Of a stretch of DNA of 19,259 nt, positions 1 to 8,208 are shown piece by piece. Positions within the stretch are counted from its first letter, which is position 1, and the number at the start of each line of letters is the position of its first letter. Origin of the DNA: an uncultured Prevotella sp. (lineage in GTDB: Bacteria > Bacteroidota > Bacteroidia > Bacteroidales > Bacteroidaceae); the NCBI GenBank assembly GCA_946623195.1, contig CAMOQW010000029.1, positions 1 to 19,259 of the forward strand, written 5' to 3'. The notes beneath the pieces were generated by a model. That model saw nothing but the letters and a program-made list of their open reading frames with translations. It ran no database searches and was not told the DNA's origin. Made by a program: the position numbers and the translations under genes.

Positions 1-181
1 AAGATTCGCCAATCACCCATGCGCATTCGGCTGGAGTGGCCTTAGCCTCACTGAGACCCCAACCACCAGCATGTTGCCAGAAGGGAACTTCCTGCAAGGA
101 AATCTCCTCTGCACTTACGTTCGTAGCTCCCAGCAGCAGAGCAGCCAGCAGAGCTAAACAAATTTGGTAAGTTTTCTTCAT
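1..181 (-). CDS. Secreted protein, N-terminal fragment (gene runs off the window)
   Basis: The start codon is at 181 on the minus strand and the frame is open for 60 codons to the window edge, so only the N-terminus is visible. Residues 1-24 form a signal peptide: MKK, a Leu/Ala-rich core, and a likely signal peptidase I cleavage after NVSA. There is no lipobox cysteine. The mature part begins EEISLQEVPFWQHAGGWG and continues to CAWVIGES. This resembles the start of a module found in secreted Bacteroidales proteins (an aromatic/Gly-rich stretch, then a W-containing strand), and it resembles a segment near residue 570 of the CotH protein at the other end of the window. The role is unknown; carbohydrate or surface binding is inference. 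The gene diverges from the FAS1/SusCD operon and has its own A/T-rich leader and a -7 element upstream. Confidence 0.8.
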   Translation of the reverse strand, partial: MKKTYQICLALLAALLLGATNVSAEEISLQEVPFWQHAGGWGLSEAKATPAECAWVIGES

Positions 182-232
182 AATGATAATTTTTTAATTA
201 GTTAATTAGGTGAATAAATCCAAAATCTGCCG

Positions 233-240
233 CAAAGATA
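233..240 (-). promoter_or_regulatory. Candidate -7 promoter element for the minus-strand gene
   Basis: Read on the minus strand this is TATCTTTG, an exact match to the Bacteroidota -7 consensus TAnnTTTG. It lies about 50 bp upstream of the start codon at 181, a sensible distance for a leader. No clear TTTG -33 element is visible at the usual spacing, so the call rests on the -7 box and location only. Confidence 0.4.
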
Positions 241-318
241 GGCACTTTCCCGAAATACCTATTTATTTGGTGTATCACAGACTTTTTATTTTCCCACTTT
301 CCCGTTTTTGCCGCATCG

Positions 319-347
319 TGTTACATGGGGAAAAGTTTATGTTACAT
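319..347 (+). repeat. Pair of direct repeats TGTTACAT, 21 bp apart
   Basis: TGTTACAT occurs at 319-326 and again at 340-347. The start-to-start distance is 21 bp, about two helical turns, so both copies would face the same side of the DNA. They lie in the divergent intergenic region, and the second copy overlaps a candidate -7 box (343-350). This arrangement would suit a dimeric regulator that controls the operon, but no regulator gene is present in the window to pair with it. Two copies of an 8-mer can also arise by chance. Confidence 0.35.
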
Positions 348-350
348 TTG
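343..350 (+). promoter_or_regulatory. Candidate distal -7 promoter element for the operon
   Basis: TACATTTG matches TAnnTTTG exactly. Transcription from here would give a leader of roughly 110 nt before the chosen start at 467. The box overlaps the second TGTTACAT repeat, so binding there could block or position RNA polymerase. No TTTG -33 box sits at the usual spacing; the nearest TTTG (307-310) is too far away. Confidence 0.3.
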
Positions 351-419
351 CGGTCACAACAAATAGTGAAACACAAATTCTGTGATATAAATGACAAACT
401 GAGTTATTTAATAAGTATG

Positions 420-427
420 TAACTTTG
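420..427 (+). promoter_or_regulatory. Candidate proximal -7 promoter element for the FAS1/SusCD operon
   Basis: TAACTTTG is an exact TAnnTTTG match. It would place the transcript start near 434 and give a leader of about 33 nt before the ATG at 467. A start at the TTG at 425 would lie inside this element, which argues against that upstream start. The -33 region is weak (A/T-rich, no TTTG). Confidence 0.5.
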
Positions 428-466
428 CAGCAGATTTCAATGTTAACAAAAACCAATTTTAAACGT

Positions 467-3079
467 ATGAAGACCAGAAAGCAATTTTGGAACAAATGCC
501 AAAGCTACCGACCACGCCTCGCCGGGCGCTGGCGGATGGCCATGGCCGTGGCACTGGTTGGAGGAGCAGCCCTGACGTCATGCTCGAAGTACGACCTCGA
601 CGAGAAGTCCCCGGAAGGCTGGGGCAACAGCATCTACAGCTGGCTCGACGAACAGGGCAACTACACCAACACCGTGCAGATGATTGACGACCTGAACTAT
701 CAGGAAGTACTGGGCAAGACGGGATCGAAGACGCTCTTCGTGGCCGACGACGAGGCCTATGAGCGCTTCTATGCCAACAACTCTTGGGGCGTGAGGAGCT
801 ACAAGGACCTCTCGACGTCGCAGAAGAAGATGCTGCTCTTCGGCAACATGCTCGACAACAGCATCCAGCTCAACAGCCTCTCCACCATCCAGGGCAACCC
901 CCTGAAGGAGGGCCAGGCCATGCGCCGCTTCTCGGCACTGAGCGAGTTTGACACCGTGCCCGTGCTGCGGCCGCAGGACATGCCCGACAACAAGTACTGG
1001 GCCCGCCACCGCAACAGCGGCAAGAACATGGTGTGCATGGAAGACGGTACCGCAGTGCCCATGCTGCTGTTCCTGGAAGCCCAGCTCACCAACAACCGCA
1101 TCACCAACGACGACTATAACTTCGTGTTCAACCACACCACCGACCGCCAGGCCGGCGATGCCAGCGTCAACGGCATCAACGTCGTGGAGCACAACATCCG
1201 CTGTGCCAACGGCTTCGTCCACCGGGCCGCCGACGTGGTGACCCCGCTGCCCAACATGGCAGAGCTGATAGCCCGGAAGCCCAACGTCAGCATCTTCAAC
1301 AGGCTGCTGGAGCGATTCTGTGCCCCTTACCCCGACGGCAAGGACCTGGCCATGACCGAGCGCTACAACTATCTGTATGAAACCAACGTAGACACCGTCT
1401 ACACCAAGCGCTTCTTCAACGAGAAGCGCGGCGTGGCCGTCAGCGAGACGCCCGACGGGCGCGGCGTGCCGGCACAGCTGGTCTACGATCCGGGATGGAA
1501 CTCCTACTATGCATCGAGCGTCAAGTCGAGCAGCGAGGGCAATGCCGCCGAGCAGCGCGACATGGCCGTGATGATGGTGCCCAGCAACAAGGCCATGGAG
1601 GAATACTGGCACGGACTGGGCAAGCCGCTGAGCGAGAACTACGCCTCGTGGGACGACGTGCCTGACGACGTGATTATCAAGCTGTTGAACGTCAACATGC
1701 TGCCGTCGTTCACATCGTCGGTGCCCTCCAAGTTTGACGCCATCCTCAACGATGCCAACGACCCGATGGGCGTACAGCTGGCCGACATGGACAGCGTATG
1801 GGTGGCCTGCAACGGCGCTATCTATCTGACTAACAAGGTGTATTCGCCTACGGCATACGTCAGCGTGTCGTTCCCCGCACTCATCAACCGCACCATGAAG
1901 ATCATCGACTGGGCCATCACGCAGTGTAAATATAATGTGTATCTGAACGCTCTGGGCTCCGACTACAGCTTCTTCATCCCCACCAACAATGCCCTGCTGG
2001 AGTACATAGACCCCTGCTCCTACGGCAAGAAGAACCTGCAGCTGCTCAGCTTCCGCTTCGACGAGAGCAAGCGCGTAGACGAGCGCGTGTCGGCAGTGGT
2101 CTACAACTACGACCCCGTCACCAACCAGCGCGACTCCGTGGAGACCGTCACCATGGCCTCCAACAGCGGGCGCATCCTGAAGTGCCTGCAGGACATCCTG
2201 GACACACACATCGTCATTGGCAAGGTCTGGGAGGGCAAAAACACCTACTTCCGCACCAAGAACGGTACCGGCATCCGCGTGACCAATCCTACCGACGAGG
2301 CCAACATGACCGTCGAGGGCAGCTACCAGATGAACGAGGGTAAGCCGCTGAGAATCAGCCGTGTCTACGACCAGCGCAAGGAGGTGGCCGGCGGTAACGG
2401 CAAGAGCTACGTGCTGGAGGGACAGCCCATCATGGGTACACGCCTGACCGTCAAGGACCAGCTGACGGCACACCCCGAGTTCGACCGCTTCCGCGAACTG
2501 ATGGAAGGCAGCGGACTCTTTGCCGACATCTATAACCCCGGCACCGGCAACGAGGCCGACAACAAGGCCTGCGGAGGTACCAACGTGTCGCTCTTCAACA
2601 CCTATCACTATACCATCTATGTTCCCACCAACGAGTCGATCGAGCAACTGCAGCGCGACGGCAAGCTGGCTACCTGGGAGCAGGTGGAGAACGACCATCT
2701 CGCCGGCAATGCCGAAAAGGCCGCCAGCGACTCTCTCGGTATCGTGAACTTCCTGAAGTATCACATTCAGGATAACGCCCTGTACATCGGCGCTCAGCCT
2801 GAGTCGGGTAACTTCGAGACCTCGCTCATCAACAGCCGCACGCGCCGCTTCTTCATGCTGAACACCCAGCTCACCGACAGCGGCATCGATGTGGAAGATG
2901 CCACGGGCACCGTGCATCACGTGACGAAGAAGACCGATGCCATGGGCCGTGAACTCTATAATATCCAGGCACGTGAGTATGTGTACGAGAGCAAGGATGC
3001 CGCGACGGCCACCAACCTCTACACCACCTCGTCGGCAGTGATACATTTGATTGACAGTCCGCTGTCATACGGGAATTAA
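467..3079 (+). CDS. FAS1 (fasciclin) domain lipoprotein 1, four FAS1-like units
   Basis: Predicted surface lipoprotein of 870 aa and first gene of the operon. The ATG at 467 is chosen because it gives a basic n-region, a hydrophobic segment (residues 24-36) and lipobox LTSC with Cys39. The frame is open upstream to a TTG at 425 and an ATG at 440, but these overlap or closely follow the -7 box. Four H1-type FAS1 motifs are visible: LFVADDEAYERF (about 90-101), MMVPSNKAMEEYW (369-381), FFIPTNNALLEYI (502-514) and IYVPTNESIEQL (717-728). The best H2-like segments are NGFVHRA after unit 1 and the region before SAVIHLIDSPL at the C-terminus. FAS1 domains are known adhesion or protein-protein modules and are not enzymes. 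No catalytic domain is seen. The susC gene follows within 40 bp. The partner or ligand is unknown; a role as an accessory surface component of the adjacent SusCD complex is inference. Confidence 0.88.
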   Translation: MKTRKQFWNKCQSYRPRLAGRWRMAMAVALVGGAALTSCSKYDLDEKSPEGWGNSIYSWLDEQGNYTNTVQMIDDLNYQEVLGKTGSKTLFVADDEAYERFYANNSWGVRSYKDLSTSQKKMLLFGNMLDNSIQLNSLSTIQGNPLKEGQAMRRFSALSEFDTVPVLRPQDMPDNKYWARHRNSGKNMVCMEDGTAVPMLLFLEAQLTNNRITNDDYNFVFNHTTDRQAGDASVNGINVVEHNIRCANGFVHRAADVVTPLPNMAELIARKPNVSIFNRLLERFCAPYPDGKDLAMTERYNYLYETNVDTVYTKRFFNEKRGVAVSETPDGRGVPAQLVYDPGWNSYYASSVKSSSEGNAAEQRDMAVMMVPSNKAMEEYWHGLGKPLSENYASWDDVPDDVIIKLLNVNMLPSFTSSVPSKFDAILNDANDPMGVQLADMDSVWVACNGAIYLTNKVYSPTAYVSVSFPALINRTMKIIDWAITQCKYNVYLNALGSDYSFFIPTNNALLEYIDPCSYGKKNLQLLSFRFDESKRVDERVSAVVYNYDPVTNQRDSVETVTMASNSGRILKCLQDILDTHIVIGKVWEGKNTYFRTKNGTGIRVTNPTDEANMTVEGSYQMNEGKPLRISRVYDQRKEVAGGNGKSYVLEGQPIMGTRLTVKDQLTAHPEFDRFRELMEGSGLFADIYNPGTGNEADNKACGGTNVSLFNTYHYTIYVPTNESIEQLQRDGKLATWEQVENDHLAGNAEKAASDSLGIVNFLKYHIQDNALYIGAQPESGNFETSLINSRTRRFFMLNTQLTDSGIDVEDATGTVHHVTKKTDAMGRELYNIQAREYVYESKDAATATNLYTTSSAVIHLIDSPLSYGN

Positions 3080-3117
3080 GCAATGCAATCATGGAACAAA
3101 GTAAATATTCTGCGATT

Positions 3118-6100
3118 ATGAAACGACTATCAATAGTATTATTCTCATTCTTCAGCTTCCTCATGGCTGCCCATGCACAGCAGGCCGGCGACATCATCAG
3201 CGGTACCGTCAACGACGAGATGGGACCCGTCATGATGGCCAACGTCGTGGAGATTGACGGCAGCAAGCGTATCGTGGCATCGGCGGTCACCGATATGAAC
3301 GGACACTTCTCGTTCAAGCTGAAGAATCCCAAGGACAAGCTGCGCGTCACCTTCGTGGGCTACAAGACCGTCACGCTGCCCATCGACCGCACCAAGTTCG
3401 ACGTCAAGATGGAGGATGCCACACAGATTCAGGAAGTGGTGGTGACGGCCAAGAAGCGTGCCGGCGGCAGCGGCCTGAACATCCCCGTGGACGAAATATC
3501 CACCGCCCAGCAGAGCATCAACATGTCGGAGTTCAACGGACTGGCCCTGACCACCGTCGACGAGGCCCTGCAGGGCCGTATCGCCGGTCTGGACATCGTG
3601 GCCAACTCCGGTAACCTGGGTTCCGGCACGTCCATGCGCCTGCGCGGTGTGTCGAGTATCAACGGTTCCAGCGAGCCGCTCATCGTGGTGGACGGCAACG
3701 TCTGGCAGACCGGCGGACAGACCATCGACGGCGACATGAACGAAGAGAAGTTCGCACAGCTGCTGAACATCAACCCTGAGGACATCGAGAGCATCTCGGT
3801 GCTCAAGGATGCTGCCGCCACGGCCATCTGGGGTTCGCAGGGCTCCAACGGTGTCGTGGAAATCAAAACCAAGCGTGGTACGCGCGGAAAGACCCGCGTC
3901 AGCTATTCGTTCCGACTCACCGGCACCTATCAGCCCAACGGCTACCAGATGCTGAACGGCGACGAGTACACCATGATGATGAAGGAAGAATACTTCAACC
4001 CCGAGATGAGCGACGTGGCCAGTAACATTCCGGAACTGAACTACGACCCGACCTTCTCTGAGTATCAGATGTATAACAACAATACCGACTGGCTGAAGGA
4101 AGTCAAGAAGACCGGCTGGCGCCAGAACCACTACCTGGCTCTGAGCGGTGGCGGTGAGAAGGCTCACTTCCGCATCGGTGCCGGTTACGACCGCGAGACG
4201 GGTTCCATCATCGAGCAGCAGCTCGACCGCTTCTCGTCGCGTGTCAACCTGGACTACTTCGTCAGCGACCGCATCAAGATTGAGACCAACATCGCGCTGA
4301 CCTACACCAAGAACAAGAAGAACAACGGCGACCTGCTGGGCATTGCCTACACGCGTATGCCGAACCTCTCGGTCTACGAGCAGGACCGCAACGGCCGCGA
4401 CCTGGGTGAATACTACTCCATGCTGCCCACCGTCAGCAGCCAGCTGCAGGACCAGCTGACCAACAAGAACCCCGTGGCTCTGGCTTACCTGGCCAGCAAC
4501 AACGAGACGAGCTACAACATCGAGCCGGAGTTCAAGTTGCGCTACAACCTGCTGTCAACGGAGGAGGAGAAGACTCGCCTGAACTACGAGGGCAAGGTGG
4601 TGTTCAACATCTTCAATAACTATGTGGACCAGTACATGCCGTCGTCGCTGAGCACGCGTCCGTGGAACTACGTCGGCGACTCGAGAAACCCGGGCCGTGA
4701 AGCCAACAGCACTACGTCGAACTCGTCGAAGAGCTTCGCCGTGACCACTACCCACACGCTGACCTTCACACCGCACTTCAAGAACAAGGACCACTCGCTG
4801 ACCATGATGCTGCGCGGACAGCTGACCAGCGGTCATAACAGCTCGCAGGGCACCAGCGTCTGGGGACTGCCCTCGGGAAGCATACAGAATCCGGCCGCAC
4901 AGGGCCTGATCAAGAGCATGGACACCAACAGCGGCGAGTGGCGCAGCATCTATCTGACCTACTCGGCACACTATGCCTACAAGGGACGCTACATGGCCGA
5001 CTTCTCGGTGCGCCGCGACGGTAGCACACAGTTCGGCGGCGACCAGCGCTGGGGTAACTTCCCCGCACTCTCCGTGCGCTGGAACATCCACAAGGAACCG
5101 TGGTTCCAGAAGGCACTGCCCTGGGTGTCGATGCTGTCCATCCGTCCGGGCTGGGGTATCGTAGGTCGCCAGCCGGGTCAGGAGTATCTCTACTTCAGCA
5201 CCTACGGCGGCGGCAATGCCTACATGAACCAAGGCTCCGTGCACCCCGAGAACATCCAGCTGAAGAACCTGAAGTGGGAGCAGAAGAAAACCTACAACCT
5301 GGGTGTCGACTTCGGCTTCTGGAACGACCGCATCAACGGTAACGTGGAGTTCTACTGGCAGTACACCTCCGACCTGCTGATGAAGGACTACGGCATTCCT
5401 TCGTCGTCGGGTTATCCCAACCTGCGCTGGCAGAACGCCGGTAAAATGACGAACGTCGGTTGGGAGTTCAACCTCAACGGCAGCCGCATCGTCAAGGTGG
5501 GCAAGTTCTGGGCCGACTTCAACATCACGTTTGCCAACAACAAGAACGAAATCACGGAGATGGACGAAACCTGTCTGGCCGGACTGAACAACGAGTTCAA
5601 CCGCCAGAACGGCAGCTATCTGACGCGTGTCGAGCTGAACCGTGCACTGGGTAGCATCTACGGATTCCGCTACAAGGGCGTCTATCAGTACTCGCACTAT
5701 TCCGAGAACGAGGTCCAGGGCGTCAGCGGTCCTGATGCCCCCGTGGCCCGCGACAAGGACGGCAACGTCATCCTGGACGAGCACGGACTGACCAAGCCCA
5801 TGATGTTCTGCGCAGGTAGCGTGAACTATGAGTTCAAGGGCGGTGATGCCAAGTATGAGGACATCAACAACGACGGACAGATCAACGAGCTCGACATCGT
5901 CTACCTCGGCTCGTCGCTGCCTAAGTTCACCGGCGGCTTCGGCTTCAAGCTGAACTTCGGACGACTGTCGTGGAACAACCAGTTCAACTTCCGCTACGGC
6001 AACAAGATTATCAACAAGGCTCGCATGGACGTGGAGAACATGTACTACAACAACAACCAGAGCCGTGCCGTCAACTGGCGATGGCGCGTGGAGGGCGACG

Positions 6101-6408
6101 TGACCAACATTCCGCGAGCACTGCGACAGACCGGCTACAACTGGCTGGGCTCCGACCGCTTCGTGGAGGACGGCTCGTTCATCCGCCTGAACTATACGCA
6201 GATCAGCTACTCCGTAGACCCGAAGTACCTCAAGAAGTGGGGCATGAGCCAGCTGAGCTTCTATGTCTCGGCCAACAACCTCTTTGTGCTGACCAAGTAC
6301 TCTGGAGCCGACCCGGAGGTGAGCTACGGTTCCATGGGTATCGTGACCGACGGTGCCAAGACACCGCGCTCCAAGTCGTTCACCGGTGGTGTGACTATTC
6401 AGTTCTAA
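3118..6408 (+). CDS. SusC/RagA-family TonB-dependent outer-membrane transporter 1
   Basis: Outer-membrane beta-barrel that imports large ligands using TonB energy, working with a SusD lid. The start at 3118 gives a classic signal peptide (MKRLSIVLFSFFSFLMAAHA, then QQ); an in-frame ATG at 3091 would add nine atypical residues and cannot be excluded. In the 1096-aa version, residues 25-100 are a carboxypeptidase-regulatory-like domain (ISGTVNDEMGP to FVGYKTVTLPI). EVVVTA at 106-111 is TonB-box-like. The plug spans about 112-255 with LIVVDG (188-193) and ISVLKDAAATAIWGSQGSNG (226-245). The remainder is barrel, ending in VTIQF with the terminal Phe usual for BAM substrates. The length is normal for the family. 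The matching susD starts 18 bp after the stop. The substrate cannot be read from sequence. Confidence 0.95.
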   Translation: MKRLSIVLFSFFSFLMAAHAQQAGDIISGTVNDEMGPVMMANVVEIDGSKRIVASAVTDMNGHFSFKLKNPKDKLRVTFVGYKTVTLPIDRTKFDVKMEDATQIQEVVVTAKKRAGGSGLNIPVDEISTAQQSINMSEFNGLALTTVDEALQGRIAGLDIVANSGNLGSGTSMRLRGVSSINGSSEPLIVVDGNVWQTGGQTIDGDMNEEKFAQLLNINPEDIESISVLKDAAATAIWGSQGSNGVVEIKTKRGTRGKTRVSYSFRLTGTYQPNGYQMLNGDEYTMMMKEEYFNPEMSDVASNIPELNYDPTFSEYQMYNNNTDWLKEVKKTGWRQNHYLALSGGGEKAHFRIGAGYDRETGSIIEQQLDRFSSRVNLDYFVSDRIKIETNIALTYTKNKKNNGDLLGIAYTRMPNLSVYEQDRNGRDLGEYYSMLPTVSSQLQDQLTNKNPVALAYLASNNETSYNIEPEFKLRYNLLSTEEEKTRLNYEGKVVFNIFNNYVDQYMPSSLSTRPWNYVGDSRNPGREANSTTSNSSKSFAVTTTHTLTFTPHFKNKDHSLTMMLRGQLTSGHNSSQGTSVWGLPSGSIQNPAAQGLIKSMDTNSGEWRSIYLTYSAHYAYKGRYMADFSVRRDGSTQFGGDQRWGNFPALSVRWNIHKEPWFQKALPWVSMLSIRPGWGIVGRQPGQEYLYFSTYGGGNAYMNQGSVHPENIQLKNLKWEQKKTYNLGVDFGFWNDRINGNVEFYWQYTSDLLMKDYGIPSSSGYPNLRWQNAGKMTNVGWEFNLNGSRIVKVGKFWADFNITFANNKNEITEMDETCLAGLNNEFNRQNGSYLTRVELNRALGSIYGFRYKGVYQYSHYSENEVQGVSGPDAPVARDKDGNVILDEHGLTKPMMFCAGSVNYEFKGGDAKYEDINNDGQINELDIVYLGSSLPKFTGGFGFKLNFGRLSWNNQFNFRYGNKIINKARMDVENMYYNNNQSRAVNWRWRVEGDVTNIPRALRQTGYNWLGSDRFVEDGSFIRLNYTQISYSVDPKYLKKWGMSQLSFYVSANNLFVLTKYSGADPEVSYGSMGIVTDGAKTPRSKSFTGGVTIQF

Positions 6409-6426
6409 TTGATAAAACTAATGATT

Positions 6427-8139
6427 ATGAAGACTATATATATATATAATAAGGTGAAGGAATCGCTCAGGACGGCCCTGCTACTGGCGGTAGGTACCGT
6501 CATGACGGCCGGATGCAGCGACTTCCTCGACATCAAGCCCATGAACTCGACGGTGCTGGAGAACTACTGGAAGGAGAAGGCCGACGTGACGGGTGCCGTG
6601 AACGGCTGCTACGAGGCCCTGGCCAGCGAGGATGTCATCAAGCGCTTTGGCATCTGGGGCGAGCTGCGTGCTGAGAACATGATGCCCGGCACCAACGTGC
6701 CCAACTACCTCAACGAGTTGCTGAAGGAGAACCTGCTGCAAACCAACGAGATCTGCAACTGGTCCAACATCTACAACGTCATCAACCGCTGTAACATCGT
6801 CATCCACTATGCACCGGAGGTGGAAATCATCGACCCGAACTACACCAATAGTGAGCTGAAGGCCACCATCGCTGAGATGAAGATGCTGCGCGCACTGTGC
6901 TACTTCTATCTGATACGTACGTTCCGCGATGTTCCATACGTCACCGAACCCAGCATCGACGACAACCAGAACTTCGTGGTGCCTGCCACCAAGTTTGAAG
7001 ATGTGCTCGACTCGCTCATCACCGACCTGGAGGTGGTCAAGGACGACGCACAGCGCCGCTACAGCCTGGAGAAGGTGCGCAACAAGCGCATCTACGTGCC
7101 TGCCGAGAACAACAGCCGCGTCACACGCTGGGCCATCTACGCCCTGCTGGCCGACCTCTATCTCTGGAAGGGCGACTGGGACAACACCATCAGATGCTGC
7201 GATGTCGTGCTGAACTACAAGAAGCAGCAGTATGACGAGCTGCTACAGATGGACCAGATTACCGACATGGAGCTCTACGACGGCGTGCCGATGATCCTGG
7301 AGGCCGTGAAGGGCCAGCAGACCGTGGGCAACGCCTATACGGCCATCTTCGGCGAAGGCAACTCGTTCGAGAGCCTGTTTGAACTCTACTACAACGGCTC
7401 TACCGGACAGGAGAACAAGTGGGTGAACGGATACTACGGCAACAGCAGCAACAGCATCGGTACGCTGAAGGCCAGCGACTGCCTGATGGACGGTTTCCTG
7501 ACCGACCAGAACCAGATATGGCTCTCGCAGAAGGACTGCCGGGCCTACGAGAGCCTGGAGAGCGAGGGCACCAGCTATGCCATCGCCAAGTACACCCGCC
7601 AGAGTGCCTCGTTCAGCCTGCAGCGCCTGGGCATCGTCACCGTGGTCGGCAGCCTCCGTTCTTCGGCCAATGCCAACTGGATATTCTACCGCCTGAGCGA
7701 CGTGATGCTGATGAAGGCTGAAGCGCTCATCGAGCGCGGCGAGGCCGACTGGCCCGAGGCTTTCAAGCTGATCAACAATGTCTACAAGCGCGCCAACAAC
7801 ATCCTGCCGGATGCCACGACCGATGCGCTGGTCTACGAGAACTACTCCACGTCGAAGGAGAAGATGGAGGACCTGCTCTTTGCCGAGCGTCACCGCGAGT
7901 TCCTCTTCGAGGGCAAGCGCTGGTTCGACCTGGTGCGCATGGCACGCCGCGACGGCAAGACGGAGCGTCTGGTGTCGTGTGCCATCCGTAAGTATCGTCA
8001 GGACATCAACGTCATCAAGATCAAGTTGACCGATCCTAACTACATCTATTTCCCCTATGCCAAGAGCGAGCTCAAGGCTAATCCGCTGCTGAAGCAGAAT
8101 CCTGCATTCGATAAGGGTGAAGACGGTTCGCTGAAGTAA
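6427..8139 (+). CDS. SusD/RagB-family surface lipoprotein 1 (partner of SusC 1)
   Basis: Ligand-binding lid lipoprotein of 570 aa for the SusC-like channel directly upstream. The start at 6427 is chosen to begin MKTIYIYNKVKESLR, followed by a hydrophobic core and lipobox TAGC with Cys30. ATG 6421 is an alternative, and a TTG at 6409 abutting the susC stop is unlikely. After the Cys comes SDFLDIKP, the classic mature SusD start. The N-terminal SusD domain includes EMKMLRALCYFYLIRTF (150-166). The C-terminal RagB/SusD domain has FYRLSDVMLMKAEAL and AERHREFLFEGKRWFDLVRMAR (486-507), both family hallmarks with TPR-like helices. The first codons contain a (TA)7 run, an odd feature in this GC-rich gene. 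The substrate is unknown. Confidence 0.95.
   Translation: MKTIYIYNKVKESLRTALLLAVGTVMTAGCSDFLDIKPMNSTVLENYWKEKADVTGAVNGCYEALASEDVIKRFGIWGELRAENMMPGTNVPNYLNELLKENLLQTNEICNWSNIYNVINRCNIVIHYAPEVEIIDPNYTNSELKATIAEMKMLRALCYFYLIRTFRDVPYVTEPSIDDNQNFVVPATKFEDVLDSLITDLEVVKDDAQRRYSLEKVRNKRIYVPAENNSRVTRWAIYALLADLYLWKGDWDNTIRCCDVVLNYKKQQYDELLQMDQITDMELYDGVPMILEAVKGQQTVGNAYTAIFGEGNSFESLFELYYNGSTGQENKWVNGYYGNSSNSIGTLKASDCLMDGFLTDQNQIWLSQKDCRAYESLESEGTSYAIAKYTRQSASFSLQRLGIVTVVGSLRSSANANWIFYRLSDVMLMKAEALIERGEADWPEAFKLINNVYKRANNILPDATTDALVYENYSTSKEKMEDLLFAERHREFLFEGKRWFDLVRMARRDGKTERLVSCAIRKYRQDINVIKIKLTDPNYIYFPYAKSELKANPLLKQNPAFDKGEDGSLK
6435..6448 (+). repeat. (TA)7 dinucleotide tract in the susD 1 signal-peptide codons
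   Basis: Seven TA units encode the Thr-Ile-Tyr-Ile-Tyr-Asn stretch at residues 3-8. A change of one unit would shift the frame just after the start codon. A GTG at 6454 lies in frame after the tract and could in principle serve as a start. The tract is short for a phase-variable repeat, so functional slippage is only a possibility. Confidence 0.6.
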
Positions 8140-8152
8140 GTGAATAATGAAC

Positions 8153-8208
8153 GATTAATAATGAATGATTATGAATACTAAAAGCATCAAATATTTCTTC
8201 ATGGCAGG
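8153..8208 (+). repeat. Leader copy 1, similar to 10152-10213
   Basis: The spacer and first codons of FAS1 gene 2 share blocks with the equivalent part of FAS1 gene 3: GATTAATAATGAA (8153-8165 and 10152-10164), AAAAGCATCAAATATTTC (8180-8197 and 10185-10202) and TGGCAGG (8202-8208 and 10207-10213). The similarity covers both the noncoding spacer and the signal peptide and fades in the mature protein. Confidence 0.7.

Noticed and set aside
372..384. CACA-N5-TGTG inverted repeat as a CRP/FNR-type operator
   Set aside because: Only four-base arms are perfect and the spacing and orientation do not fit the CRP or FNR consensus, so it may be chance.
210..422. Short plus-strand open frame in the divergent promoter region
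   Set aside because: It runs through A/T-rich intergenic DNA and the candidate promoter boxes, begins with a non-ATG start, and its product has no recognisable features.
425..466. Upstream TTG (425) and ATG (440) starts for FAS1 gene 1
   Set aside because: The TTG lies inside the TAACTTTG -7 element and the ATG would leave almost no leader. Both spoil the normal short basic n-region of the lipoprotein signal peptide.
578..3046. Very long open frame on the minus strand, antisense to FAS1 gene 1; similar long antisense frames at 8078-10138 and 17083-19014
   Set aside because: They mirror genes with a strong GC third-position bias, which removes stop codons from an antisense frame. The translations are Val/His/Leu/Gly-rich with no domain, no signal peptide and no leader.
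6409..6426. TTG start for susD 1 directly after the susC 1 stop
   Set aside because: TTG starts are uncommon, and ATG 6427 gives a better signal peptide with room for a leader.
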